Below are positions 8,951 through 18,399 of a DNA stretch of 49,654 nucleotides, one piece after another (the first letter of the stretch is position 1; every line of letters begins with the position of its first letter). The position numbers and the translations under genes were made by a program. Source of the DNA: JANPJV01 sp031425695. Lineage in GTDB: Bacteria > Pseudomonadota > Gammaproteobacteria > Xanthomonadales > SZUA-5. The notes under the pieces are model-generated. The model was given only the letters and a program-made list of their open reading frames with translations, was not told the DNA's origin and did no database searches. The DNA is taken from contig JANPJV010000024.1 of assembly GCA_031425695.1 (NCBI GenBank), positions 1-49,654 of the forward strand, written 5' to 3'.

Positions 8951-9229
8951 GTCGACAGCATTTCCGGTGACGCCCACAGCTGCTTGCGGTGGGCCCCGTC
9001 GTCGCTGTTAGCCCGCATGCCCGGTGCTAGCCCAACGTCGGCCCATCGAGGTCGGAGGCACCGTGGCCATCTGCAAGTTGGTCGGGGGCTCGGATTGCCT
9101 GGGTCATTCGAACCAGGATTGTAGGCAATTCCGGCGCTTGCACTCCGGGCCGCAGCTCGGGACGCGATCGGCGCTGATAATGGATACTCGCGCGATTCGC
9201 GGGTTGCTCAGATTCGCAGGGGGTAAGTC
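8951..9229 (+). other. 279-base gap, leader of the FG-GAP pair
   Basis: No gene is supported. A weak 6-bp hairpin (GCCCAC 8972-8977 with GTGGGC 8989-8994) lies after the kinase stop but lacks a T-run. The 3' end holds AGGGGG (9218-9223), an exceptionally strong ribosome-binding site six bases before the GTG at 9230. Confidence 0.5.
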
Positions 9230-11305
9230 GTGCGCTCGCGTGTATTACTCTTATTGCTTGCATCGGCGCTGGCCCAGTCGAGCACCGCTGCTCTTGCGTC
9301 GCCCTTCGAGAAGCAGTTCACCCGCGTCATTGACTTCGGCTCCATTCCCCGAAAAGCCCTGGTAGCCGCCGATTTCACTGGGGACGGTATCGACGAAGTC
9401 TTCTTTGCCAACACCAGCGATGTGCCGCTGCTCATTGCCTTGTCGCAGCAGCCGGCACAATTGCGAGTCGAGTCTTTGTTCCAGCTATCGAACACCGCCG
9501 GCGCGCAGACTGAGCTGCACGTCTGGCAAGGATCTTCTGGTCCCTTACTGGTAGCGGCCACCGCCGGCGGTGCGCCAATGGCGCGGGTATATGCGGGTTG
9601 GCCGCTGCGAGAGGTCTCCGCGTATCCACTCGCAGCTGAGTTTCCGACCGTCGCGGTCGGCGACCTCGACGCCGATGGCGGCGCGGAGTTGGTCCTCAGA
9701 ACCAGCACCCAGGCCCAGGTCTTGCGATTGCTCGACGGCCAGCCCTTATGGACGCTTGCGGTCTCGAGCTACGAGGTCAGGTTGGCTGACCTCGATCTTG
9801 ACCCAGCCCTGGAAATGGTTTTCTCCGGCGCCTCGGGCGTTGTGTACGATGGCCTCACGCGCCTGCCGGAGTGGTCCTATCCTGAGGGATTCGGCGGCCT
9901 CCTGGTGGCAGGAAATATTGTTGGAAGCTCTGCTGGCCCGGGCTTCGTCGGCAGGAACGCGAACCGGCTGACGGTGTTCCACGCAGCGCCGTGGTCACCG
10001 GTCTTCGAACACCTGGCAGTGAACGCCATCGAAGCACTGGGCGTGGTCGACACCGACGGCGCCGGTTCCGCTGAAATCATCTATGGAACATTCAACTCTC
10101 TGAAAATCCTGGATACGCAGTCGCTGGCGATTCGCAGGTCGATCGCGCACTTCGGCGCCACCACCATCCGGGCACTTGCGACAGGCAATCAGCCGGGCAA
10201 GGACCTGCTCTTTTCGCCTGGAGCGTACGGATCGGCGCTGAGCGTGGCCCGCGCATCAAGCGGAGCTACGCTGTACGAGTTGCCGACCGAATTCGGTGCG
10301 ACGGTCGCCACTTCCATCGGCGATCTCGACGCCGATGGCGGATTCGACCTGGTTGTCGCCAGTGCGAACAGCGTCGGCTCCGGGCGCATTCGCACGTTCA
10401 GTCGCGACGAGGGAATCGAGACCTGGGTGTCGCCGCTGCAGGGCGGGGACGGTCCGCTCTTCATGCGGCCGCGCTTCTTATTTCAGAGCCAGCTCGACAT
10501 CGATCCGGCAGCCGAGCTCATCGTTGCCGGGTCTGCCGGTTACGCTGGGCGCATTCTTGTCATCGATGGAGCGACCAAGGCCATCCAACTGGTGATCGGG
10601 AACACGAGCCCGCAACTGATCTCGTTTCGTGAAATCGTCGGTGCGCTCCTGGTCGATTATGACAACGACGGCTTCAACGACCTTGCAATTGCGACGGCGC
10701 CTCTTTCGACGAGCGATCCCGGCGTTCGATTGCACGTCTTTTCGCTGCAGACCGGCTCGCTGTTGTGGCAATCGGTTCGGATGGGCCCATCCCCTGGATG
10801 GAGCCGGGGCTTGTTCCTGCAGCAACGTAATGGGCAACGCCAGTTGGTGGCTGCCCTGCCTGAAGGCTTGCGCGCCTATGGAGTCGACAGCCAGTTGCTC
10901 GAATGGACGCACGCCGCCCCGGTGTCAAAAGCCATCTACCTGGAGCACACGCCGTTTGGGCCGGAAATTCTGCTCCAGGATGAGGATGGCACCATCTCGC
11001 ACCTCGATCCCGATACCCGGGCGGTGCGGCGGACCTACCAGCTGCCGGGTCCAGGCAATCTCATTGTCCCGGTTCCCGGCGCACCGCTGTTGCTGGTGAG
11101 CATTGCGGGGTCGCTCGCGTTGTACACCATGGATGGCGCGCTCCGCGGGCGGGCGCCCGGGGTGTTCTCCGTCAACGGGACAGCACCGGTGTCGATCGCG
11201 GCGCGCGGCGCCGGGTTCGACGTGCTGGTCGGTACTGCATTCGGCTTCATGGTCCACAACCTCGACCCGGACGTGCTGGTGCGCGACGGATTCGAGCGTG
11301 AATGA
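9230..11305 (+). CDS. Exported FG-GAP/VCBS repeat protein, copy 1
   Basis: A 691-residue protein started by GTG with AGGGGG six bases upstream, which decides the start. Signal peptide MRSRVLLLLLASALAQSSTAALA. The body has about seven FG-GAP-like calcium-loop repeats: FTGDGIDEVFF, DLDADGGAELV, DLDLDPALEMV, DTDGAGSAEII, DLDADGGFDLV, DIDPAAELIV, DYDNDGFNDLA, consistent with an integrin-alpha-like propeller binding Ca2+ through DxDxDG loops. It ends LDPDVLVRDGFERE, a GFE tail with two extra residues. It overlaps the next gene by four bases (ATGA), so the two are co-translated. Likely secreted or surface-bound; no catalytic site seen. Confidence 0.9.
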   Translation: MRSRVLLLLLASALAQSSTAALASPFEKQFTRVIDFGSIPRKALVAADFTGDGIDEVFFANTSDVPLLIALSQQPAQLRVESLFQLSNTAGAQTELHVWQGSSGPLLVAATAGGAPMARVYAGWPLREVSAYPLAAEFPTVAVGDLDADGGAELVLRTSTQAQVLRLLDGQPLWTLAVSSYEVRLADLDLDPALEMVFSGASGVVYDGLTRLPEWSYPEGFGGLLVAGNIVGSSAGPGFVGRNANRLTVFHAAPWSPVFEHLAVNAIEALGVVDTDGAGSAEIIYGTFNSLKILDTQSLAIRRSIAHFGATTIRALATGNQPGKDLLFSPGAYGSALSVARASSGATLYELPTEFGATVATSIGDLDADGGFDLVVASANSVGSGRIRTFSRDEGIETWVSPLQGGDGPLFMRPRFLFQSQLDIDPAAELIVAGSAGYAGRILVIDGATKAIQLVIGNTSPQLISFREIVGALLVDYDNDGFNDLAIATAPLSTSDPGVRLHVFSLQTGSLLWQSVRMGPSPGWSRGLFLQQRNGQRQLVAALPEGLRAYGVDSQLLEWTHAAPVSKAIYLEHTPFGPEILLQDEDGTISHLDPDTRAVRRTYQLPGPGNLIVPVPGAPLLLVSIAGSLALYTMDGALRGRAPGVFSVNGTAPVSIAARGAGFDVLVGTAFGFMVHNLDPDVLVRDGFERE

Positions 11306-13458
11306 GCGTCCTCATCGAGAGTAATCACGTGCCCAGATTGCGCATCAACGTCAGTACACCGTGGCTGTTTGCGTTGGCCTTGCTGCAGCTGGGAACCGCC
11401 GCGATGGCATACCCCTTCCAGACTCGATCGGTGCGCGTGACCGACTACGGGTCGGTAATGCAAAACGGCCTTGCCACCGCCGATTTCACCGGCGACGGGA
11501 TCGACGAGATCTTCATCGCCACGACGGTCGATACGCCGCTGTTGATCGCCATGACCCAAGAGTTGCTCGCACTGCGGCCGGCGCAGGTTTTCCCGCTTCC
11601 GAGCGGCAGCTACGTACTTACGACGCTGCACGTCTGGCACGCAGCCGACGGGCCGGTACTGATTTCCGTGACCGCATCGGACTTGCCCCAGCTACCATCA
11701 AGCGTGCGCCTCTACCGGGGCTGGCCGCTCGCGCTTGTCAACGGCTACATGCTTCCATCCAACTTGTCGGGCGTCGCGATCGGCGATCTTGAAAGTGATG
11801 GCGCTCCGGAATTGGTGGCGTCGATCGGCGGCGAGACCCGGATATTCAGTCTGAGCGATGGCCAGTTGCAAGGCACGCTGGCGGTTGCCGCCAATCGAAT
11901 CCTGGTTGCCAACCTCGACTCCGATCCCGCCGCCGAGATCGTATTCGCTACCACTCCCGGCCGCGTCTTTGACGGGGTCACGCGACTGCAGGAATGGTCC
12001 TATCCGGATCCCTTCGGCGACTACCTGGCCGCTGGCCGAATTGGCAGCAATGGTGCCATTGGCTTCGTCGGCGCCCAGGACTGGGGTTATTTCACTGTTT
12101 TCAGAAGCACCCCATGGTCGCCCGTCTGGGATTATGGTGTGTCCGACATCGATGGGATCGCGATCCACGATCTTGACGGCGTAGGTGCGGACGAAATCAT
12201 TCAAGGTGACGGACAAGGGGGTGGGATCAGGATCATCGACTCCCAGACGCGTGCGCTGCGGCTTGCGTTTTGGCACGAGGGTCGAGGCGTGGCCGCGCTG
12301 GGAGCCGTGAAGACCGCCATTGCGTCCGGCAAGGAGGTGATCCTGGCGGCCGGATCGGTGACGAACGGAATGACCCTGAGCGTCATGCGTTCTTCCGATG
12401 GTGGAAACGTGTACCAGTTGCAATCGGACCAGGGCGGCATCGGCGCCACGTCGATCGGCGACATCGATGCGGATGGCCAGGTCGAACTGGTGGCCGCGAG
12501 CAGCGGGTTCGACCCGGCGCGGATCCGCGTGGTAAATGCAACTACCGGTGCCGATGAGTGGCTGTCCCCGCCGGACACCTTCTTCGCGGGCGACCCCTTC
12601 CAGCTGTCGACGCGCTTTCTTTTTCAAACTCAACTCGACGCGGATCCCGCAGTGGAACTCGTAGTCGTAGGACAGAGGTCGCACTCCGCGCGGGTGCTCG
12701 TCGTCGATGGCATCACCAAGGCGGTGCAGCTCCAGATCGGGAGAAACTTGCCAGGCGAGCCTCTGGACTCTGTTGAGATCGGCGGGGCGGCGCTCGTCGA
12801 TTACGGCGGTGACAGCCGCACGGAGCTCGCGATTGTCACCAGGAGCTTCCAACTGGGAGTGCGCATTCAGGTTTTTTCGCTTCTGACGGGAGCCGTGTTG
12901 TGGAATTCGTCGCCTATCGGCCAAGCTTTCGGGCTTCCGCGAGGCCTCCATCTGCAGCGGAGCGCAGGCCACGAAGTTCTGGTCGCCGCGCTCCCCGATG
13001 GGCTCCGGGCGTTCGGCGTGCAGAGCCAGGCACTGGAATGGTCGCACCCGGCGCAAATCCATCGTGCCGTCTATCTAGCTGATGCCCCCGGTAGCGCTGA
13101 GATCCTGATCGAAACCAGCCTGGGAGCCGTGACCCACATCGACGCCGAGACGCGCGTAGTGCGGCGCAACTATCAACTGGCGGGACCGACCACGGCGATC
13201 GCAGCGGTGCCCGGGTCACCTCACCTTGTCGTAGGTCACGCCGCCTCCGTGAGCTTAGTCGCGCTCGACGGCACCGTGATCGGCTCGGCGCCCGACCTCT
13301 ACGGCACCTCCGGTCCGTCGCCAGTTGCGTTCACAGCGGGCCTCGGTGGGATGCATGTGCTGACCGGCACCGGCTTCGGCTACGTCCTGCGAAAACTCGA
13401 TCCGGACGGAGTGTTCGGAGCGGGCTTTGAAGTCGTCGACGGCGTCATTCCACGTTGA
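11302..13458 (+). CDS. Exported FG-GAP/VCBS repeat protein, copy 2
   Basis: A 718-residue paralogue of the preceding protein, similar along its whole length: both contain ATADFTGDGIDE or AADFTGDGIDE near the N-terminus, the GWPL segment, a WSYP segment and an FLFQ[ST]QLD segment. The ATG at 11302 overlaps the previous stop (ATGA). A GTG at 11329 is an alternative that puts the signal peptide (PRLRINVSTPWLFALALLQLGTAAMA) right at the start. Seven loops repeat DLESDG, NLDSDP, DLDGVG, DIDADG, DADP and DYGGD forms. The end is VFGAGFEVVDGVIPR, i.e. a GFE motif followed by ten residues. The two genes are a tandem duplication retained in one operon. Confidence 0.9.
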   Translation: MSVLIESNHVPRLRINVSTPWLFALALLQLGTAAMAYPFQTRSVRVTDYGSVMQNGLATADFTGDGIDEIFIATTVDTPLLIAMTQELLALRPAQVFPLPSGSYVLTTLHVWHAADGPVLISVTASDLPQLPSSVRLYRGWPLALVNGYMLPSNLSGVAIGDLESDGAPELVASIGGETRIFSLSDGQLQGTLAVAANRILVANLDSDPAAEIVFATTPGRVFDGVTRLQEWSYPDPFGDYLAAGRIGSNGAIGFVGAQDWGYFTVFRSTPWSPVWDYGVSDIDGIAIHDLDGVGADEIIQGDGQGGGIRIIDSQTRALRLAFWHEGRGVAALGAVKTAIASGKEVILAAGSVTNGMTLSVMRSSDGGNVYQLQSDQGGIGATSIGDIDADGQVELVAASSGFDPARIRVVNATTGADEWLSPPDTFFAGDPFQLSTRFLFQTQLDADPAVELVVVGQRSHSARVLVVDGITKAVQLQIGRNLPGEPLDSVEIGGAALVDYGGDSRTELAIVTRSFQLGVRIQVFSLLTGAVLWNSSPIGQAFGLPRGLHLQRSAGHEVLVAALPDGLRAFGVQSQALEWSHPAQIHRAVYLADAPGSAEILIETSLGAVTHIDAETRVVRRNYQLAGPTTAIAAVPGSPHLVVGHAASVSLVALDGTVIGSAPDLYGTSGPSPVAFTAGLGGMHVLTGTGFGYVLRKLDPDGVFGAGFEVVDGVIPR

Positions 13459-13559
13459 ATGGACTTGCCCAGGATGACGAGGGCAACGCCAGTCGCTTGC
13501 ATGAGCGCGGCGCCGTTCACGAGCTTCCGGCTGTCCACGATAGTTCCGACAGGCACTAC

Positions 13560-13823
13560 TCATCCCAGCAGCGGATGATCCTTCGGCAAGCTGCGCGCAT
13601 GCCACATGGCCAGGCGGTGGCGCATCGACTTTTCGGAGACCTGGTCTTCCGGCAAAGGCTGGATGACTTTGTCGTGCACCAGCAGGCGATAGACATAGAG
13701 GAGCTTCTGGCTGGCCGAATCGGTGGCCTCGAACTCCACCGCCCCGCGGCCTTCGGCGTACTTGACGCCAGCCAGCAGCGCGGCCTTGAACAGTTCGGCT
13801 TCGTGCTTGAGCTTCTTTGCCAA
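13560..13823 (-). CDS. Small hypothetical protein with TTG start
   Basis: An 87-residue protein. The TTG at 13823 is chosen because AAGGAG lies about six bases before it and coding character begins exactly there (AKKLKHEAELFKAALLAGVKYAEG); the frame upstream is open to 14012 but Arg/Ser-rich. It is charged, without signal peptide or membrane helix, helical at the N-terminus and basic at the C-terminus (SMRHRLAMWHARSLPKDHP). No known family is recognised. It is 100 bases downstream of the GGDEF gene on the same strand and could be co-transcribed with it. Convergent with the FG-GAP pair. Confidence 0.7.
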   Translation of the reverse strand: MAKKLKHEAELFKAALLAGVKYAEGRGAVEFEATDSASQKLLYVYRLLVHDKVIQPLPEDQVSEKSMRHRLAMWHARSLPKDHPLLG

Positions 13824-13923
13824 GTTCACTCCTTCGGGCGGATTGGACGCAGGCCGGCTGACATGCCGCCGCTGGCTCCAGCATGGGCGCGCGGCGGTTG
13901 ATCGACAAGCCAAGTCGCGCCAG

Positions 13924-16900
13924 CTATTCCACCGCCTGCACGCGATTGCGGCCAGCGTGTTTCGCTTGGTAGAGCGCCTGGTCGGCGCGCGAAAGAAGAT
14001 CGGCGGCGACACTGCCGTGGGCCGGAATGCAGCTCAACGCACCGGCGCTGATGGTGATGCTGTGCAGCAGGTCGCCGCGTGCCTGCGCCGGTAATGCGGC
14101 AACTGACTCGCGCATGCGCTCGGCAGCGTCGAGCGTGGTGGCAAGATCCGCATCGATCAGCAGCGCGGCAAATTCTTCGCCGCCATAGCGTGCGAGCAGG
14201 TCTTGTGAGCGTACCGAGCGTTCGAGCGTCTGCGCGACCAGGCGCAGGGCGGCATCGCCGCACAGATGGCCGTGCTGGTCGTTGTAGGCCTTGAAGTGGT
14301 CGACGTCGATCACGATCAGCCCCAGCGGCAGACCGCGCTCGATGGCCCGTGGAAGGGCGTTGTCGAGGACTTCCATCAGCCGCCGGCGATTGGCGACGCC
14401 GGTCAGTGGGTCCTGGTAGGAGAGTTCGGTCAGGCGCCGGTTGGCGGTGTCGAGGTCGGTCGTGCGTGCCTCGACTTCGCGGGTCAGCAGGCGTTGCCGT
14501 GCGCGCAGGTTGCGGTTGTAGAGCATGACCGTTGCCAGCACCAACAAGGCGGCAAGCAGTCCGAACAGTCCGCGGATCCACGGACGCTGCCACCACGACG
14601 GCAGCACTTCCAGGGCGATCAGCTCCGCGGAACTGGTCGCGCCGGCGAAGTCGCGTGCCTCCACGAGCAGCGAATAGTTTCCGGGCGGCAACGCGCTGAA
14701 GCTGCGGCTGTGGTCGGGGGTCCATGGTCCTGGCTGCGGGTCGAAGCCCAGCAGTTGCGTGCGGTATTGCGTTTCCGGTTCGCGCTGGCCGGCTAGCAGC
14801 GAGTAGCGCAATGAAAGCTCGCGCGTACCTGCGTCCAGGGTCAGGACTCCTGAAGGCGGGCGTCGGGTTACGCCATCCACCTGGACGTCGGTCAGGTACA
14901 AAGGCTTGGGGCGTGCCGGGCTCGCCGTGGTGAGGATGCGCGGATCGTAGACACTCAAGCCGCCAAGTGTCCCGACCCAATAGCGGTCATGCGCGTCGAC
15001 GAACTGCGAGTTGGTGTTGCATTCGTCGTGGACCAGGCCGTCGCGGCGTCGAAAAATGCGCTCGCTGTAGCCGCCCGTCGGCAGCGGGCTGAGTTGCTGT
15101 ACGCCGTTATTGGTGCAGATGTACAGGCGCCCCCGGCTGTCAGCGAGGATGCTGTAGATGGTCGGGTCAGGAAGATCCGGCAATGGCGGCGTGGTCACCA
15201 GGAGCGGTCGTGATGGATCGCTGACATCCAGCCGCACCAGGCCGTGGCGATTGGTACCTGCCCACAGCAGCGCTCGATCATTGTCGGCGATCAGGGTGAG
15301 CGTGCGGTAGGCATCGGCGGGTAGCCCGAGCGCGTCGGCATCGAGTGGTTTCCAGTGCTGGTTGTCGTAACGCACCAACCCTTCACTGGTGGCGGCCCAT
15401 AGCCACGATCGGCCATGGTTGTCGATCTGTTCGACGATGCGCAGGGCGTTGACCGGCTTGCCGCCATCGCTGGCCAGGAAGCGCGTCCACGCGCCTGCGC
15501 GCAGCCGGTAGATGCCAGACCGGAGGGTCCCGAACCATTGTTCCCACTGGCCATCGTATTGGCGCGCAAACACGAAGCTGGCGGCATCGTTGATGTCGCC
15601 GTCCCAGGGTGCCGCGATGCGGGTGAAGCGATACTGGTCGTCGATCTCGGCCAGCGCGCCAACCATGCTCAGCAAGCGCCAGGGTTTACCATCGGGGCCG
15701 GTGACGCTGGTGATTATCCGCATGTTGCGGATCGGCGTAGCCGCGTCGACGTTCTGGAAAATGCGCCACTGTCCGCCTTCGAACAGTCCCAGGCCGTCAG
15801 CCGAACTGCCCGTCCACAGGCGCTCGCCACCGCGCCCATCGGGCTCGATGAGCACCCCGAAAATGCCGTTGGAGCGCGCGCCGAGCAGCGATACCGTTTG
15901 CCACTGGCTGCTGCCGAGCGACGCCCGCGCGATACCGCCCTCGGTGGCCAGCCAGAGCTGGTCGACACCATCGACGCCGCGCTGCACTTCGACCCAGCGC
16001 ACGGCATCGGACGGCAATCCGTGGCGGCGATCAAACGCGCGGATCTCGTCGCCGCGCACCCGCAGCAGGCCGGCGCGACTGGCGATCCACAGCAGGCGCT
16101 CGCCGCCCGGGCCATGGGTTGCGCGCGCGACGTACATCGCCTCGGTCGGCAGTTCGCCCTGGCTCTCGCGCCAGATACGCGCCCCGTCGTCGCGGATGCG
16201 GCCGATGCCGCCGCCGTAGCTCAGGACCCAGAGCTCTTCGACACCGCGGTCAGTCGTGCGGATGGCGTCGGTGCCAGGCATGGTGCCGAAGCGAGGGTCA
16301 GGATGGACCTGCCAGGCCTGCCAGCTCCCGTCCGACCCCTGCTCGCGAAACCATAACCCGCTGTTGGTCGCCGCCCACTGCCGCGGTGCTCCGAACATCG
16401 TCTGCGTCTGGGCGAGGCGGTAGGGTATGCCCGGCAGGCTGAGGTCCGCCTCAGGCGCCCAGCCACCCGGCGTCCACTTCCAGAAACCGTGCTGGTGCGC
16501 CACCCAGTAGTCGCGCGTGCCGTCACTGCGCTCGCTGTCGGCAAAGCGTTGCAGGAACAGCGGCTGGGGCGGCTGTAGTTGCCAATCGTCGCCGGCCAGG
16601 CGCGCCAGTCCCTCACGCTCGAACATCGCCCAGAAACTGCCGTCGGACATCAGCTGCAGATCGCGGACCAGGCTCTTGGCGCCGTTCACCGGCCAGGGCG
16701 TCCAGCGATAGCCGTCGAAGCGCGCCAACGCCGAGGCCGATCCGCCCCACACGAAACCCCGCCCATCGATCTCGACGGTGTTCCAGATCTCGTCGGAGAG
16801 CCCGTCCTGGGTGCTGTAGACAGTGAACGCCGGCGCGCTCTGGTCCGCTACGTCAAGCGGGGTCACGGCGGCGTCGACTGACGCAGCGAGGATCAGCGCT

Positions 16901-16941
16901 AGCACCCAGAAATCCGACCGCACGCGCCGCACCATGCCCAC
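13924..16941 (-). CDS. Propeller / Y_Y_Y / GGDEF sensor diguanylate cyclase
   Basis: A 1005-residue protein. The start is GTG at 16941 with GGAGG four bases upstream; an ATG at 16935 would place it ten bases away. Signal or anchor sequence at residues ~8-25, then two-component-regulator-type propeller repeats (for example 'DGLSDEIWNTVEIDGRGFVWGG', 'DGLVHDECNTNS'). A Y_Y_Y domain (~710-785) precedes a membrane helix near 795, a short coiled coil and a GGDEF domain (~840-1005). The active-site GGEEF is at ~920-924, and the RSQD inhibitory (I) site sits five residues upstream. Both are intact, so it should make c-di-GMP with product inhibition in response to a periplasmic ligand, possibly a glycan as for related Bacteroidetes sensors (inference). 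Confidence 0.92.
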   Translation of the reverse strand: MGMVRRVRSDFWVLALILAASVDAAVTPLDVADQSAPAFTVYSTQDGLSDEIWNTVEIDGRGFVWGGSASALARFDGYRWTPWPVNGAKSLVRDLQLMSDGSFWAMFEREGLARLAGDDWQLQPPQPLFLQRFADSERSDGTRDYWVAHQHGFWKWTPGGWAPEADLSLPGIPYRLAQTQTMFGAPRQWAATNSGLWFREQGSDGSWQAWQVHPDPRFGTMPGTDAIRTTDRGVEELWVLSYGGGIGRIRDDGARIWRESQGELPTEAMYVARATHGPGGERLLWIASRAGLLRVRGDEIRAFDRRHGLPSDAVRWVEVQRGVDGVDQLWLATEGGIARASLGSSQWQTVSLLGARSNGIFGVLIEPDGRGGERLWTGSSADGLGLFEGGQWRIFQNVDAATPIRNMRIITSVTGPDGKPWRLLSMVGALAEIDDQYRFTRIAAPWDGDINDAASFVFARQYDGQWEQWFGTLRSGIYRLRAGAWTRFLASDGGKPVNALRIVEQIDNHGRSWLWAATSEGLVRYDNQHWKPLDADALGLPADAYRTLTLIADNDRALLWAGTNRHGLVRLDVSDPSRPLLVTTPPLPDLPDPTIYSILADSRGRLYICTNNGVQQLSPLPTGGYSERIFRRRDGLVHDECNTNSQFVDAHDRYWVGTLGGLSVYDPRILTTASPARPKPLYLTDVQVDGVTRRPPSGVLTLDAGTRELSLRYSLLAGQREPETQYRTQLLGFDPQPGPWTPDHSRSFSALPPGNYSLLVEARDFAGATSSAELIALEVLPSWWQRPWIRGLFGLLAALLVLATVMLYNRNLRARQRLLTREVEARTTDLDTANRRLTELSYQDPLTGVANRRRLMEVLDNALPRAIERGLPLGLIVIDVDHFKAYNDQHGHLCGDAALRLVAQTLERSVRSQDLLARYGGEEFAALLIDADLATTLDAAERMRESVAALPAQARGDLLHSITISAGALSCIPAHGSVAADLLSRADQALYQAKHAGRNRVQAVE

Positions 16942-17312
16942 ACCGCCTCCTTCGACGAGAGTGGAGTATGCCCATTGCTACGACCCGATCCGAAGATGCT
17001 GCGACTCGACAGAGAGACTCTGCTTGCCTACGCCGAGATCGCGAGGGTGCCGCCGTTCAATTACTTTCCTCTCGCAGTGATTGGCAAGGCTAACAAGCCC
17101 ATTGCGCGCGGTCTCGCTCCCGTCGACGCACACCGACAGTCTGACGCGATCGAATGGCAATCGCAGGGTGTTGCGCCGATGACGATCGGGCCGTCGGTTG
17201 GGAAAAGCTGAACTCATCTGTCGCGACGCGGCAAACGCTTGATTCTTTACGAATCAAGAGCTTCTGACCCTGGCACCATGCCCCGCCTCGCGCTGACCCA
17301 GGAGCACACGAA
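16942..17312. other. 371-base gap between divergent genes
   Basis: This region separates the minus-strand GGDEF gene from the plus-strand esterase gene, so promoters for both should lie here. The only open frames (about 78 residues on each strand) lack ribosome-binding sites and family resemblance. No repeat-family element was found in it. Confidence 0.5.
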
Positions 17313-18242
17313 TTGAAAGCTGCTGCGAACTGTATCGCGCGCCACATCGGTCCTGCACGCACGCGATCGCGCGTCGCGGCCATGGCTTTCATGACCCTGC
17401 TGGCGATGGTCGCGAGCCTGTCCGCAAGGGCGGGCAGTACCGTTGCCCTGCCTGAACGCGCGTGCTGGTCGCTCGGGATGGAAATCCGTCTTCAGAATGG
17501 CTTCGAAAACGCTCTTCCCAACTTGCCGGCCTTGTCATCGCAGGGATTCGGTGGCGTATATCCGGGTGACCAGCGCCGCGAGGTGTTCGTGCCCTCGCTC
17601 AGCGTCACGCGTGCGTATCACCTCTACCTGCCAGCGAACTACTCACAGGGAAGCGCGTGGCCGATCGTGATCGTGCTGCACGGCCAGCCGCCCGGACCGG
17701 GGTATTCGGAAGGCTTGGCGCAGCTTACGCTTTCACACTGGACCGCTCTCGCGGATGCGCGTGGATTCCTGGTGGTGGCACCGATTGCCAGCGGCCCGGT
17801 GAGCGGCAGTTGGAATCCGCCGGACGATGGCGCAATGATCGACGCGGTGCTCGCGGACGTCGAGTCCTCTTACAACGTCAACCGCATGCGGCGATATCTG
17901 TGGGGCTTCTCGGCGGGCGGTCATTATGGCCATGGCTTTGCGCTCAGCCACGCGTCCACGCTGGCGGCCTATGCGGTCAATGCCGGCGTGCTCGAAGGCT
18001 TCGCGGGGCCGACCGCGCCAGTGACTGCCACCCGCAAGCTGCCGGTGTCCATCCGGGTGGGTACATTCGACAGCCCTGGAATGCTCGCTGCGGCGCGAAG
18101 GGATCCGCCACGCTTCACCGCCAACGGCTGGGTCGCCAACGACACGCTGAGATACGCCGAGTTCGCCGGCGGCCACGAATACAACGCAACGGAGCTCGAG
18201 GCAGGCTGGAACTTCATGTGCCGCTTTGCCTTGGCGCCGTGA
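17313..18242 (+). CDS. Exported alpha/beta-hydrolase esterase (PHB-depolymerase/LpqC-like)
   Basis: A 309-residue protein. The TTG at 17313 has GGAG about nine bases upstream; an ATG at 17382 is an alternative that gives a shorter signal peptide (MAFMTLLAMVASLSARA). The hydrolase part has the oxyanion strand IVIVLHGQPPGPG, the nucleophile elbow GFSAGG (Ser), and a late GGHEYN that can supply the His. This is the layout of CE1/esterase-PHB enzymes that cleave esters on polymers or feruloyl groups; the substrate is not determined. Oddity: just after the signal peptide it carries EIRLQNGFEN, the NGFE motif that other exported proteins here have at the C-terminus. Confidence 0.85.
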   Translation: MKAAANCIARHIGPARTRSRVAAMAFMTLLAMVASLSARAGSTVALPERACWSLGMEIRLQNGFENALPNLPALSSQGFGGVYPGDQRREVFVPSLSVTRAYHLYLPANYSQGSAWPIVIVLHGQPPGPGYSEGLAQLTLSHWTALADARGFLVVAPIASGPVSGSWNPPDDGAMIDAVLADVESSYNVNRMRRYLWGFSAGGHYGHGFALSHASTLAAYAVNAGVLEGFAGPTAPVTATRKLPVSIRVGTFDSPGMLAAARRDPPRFTANGWVANDTLRYAEFAGGHEYNATELEAGWNFMCRFALAP

Positions 18243-18399
18243 GCCGCGCGTGAAGGCCATGTGTACGCCGGCGACTGCTCGTGAAGCCTGATTTTGCTGA
18301 TATTTCATGGTGACTTAACGTTGACTTGGCGCTAGCCTTCGAGCACTTCAAACAGTCTCGGCGCGCGGTCTTTGCGTGCGCATCAAAAGGGGTTCGAAC

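Noticed and set aside
8972..8994. 6-bp hairpin after the kinase gene as a terminator
   Set aside because: Short stem, long loop and no T-run.
13451..13559. Possible terminator between the FG-GAP pair and the small TTG gene
   Set aside because: No stem followed by a T-run could be found on either strand in these bases.
16975..17217. Open frames of ~78 codons on both strands between the GGDEF and esterase genes
   Set aside because: No ribosome-binding site, weak starts, no recognisable domain; the region must also hold two promoters.
18321..18326. TTGACT resembling a -35 box upstream of the DUF11 gene
   Set aside because: No acceptable -10 hexamer at 16-18 bases; the match alone is expected by chance.
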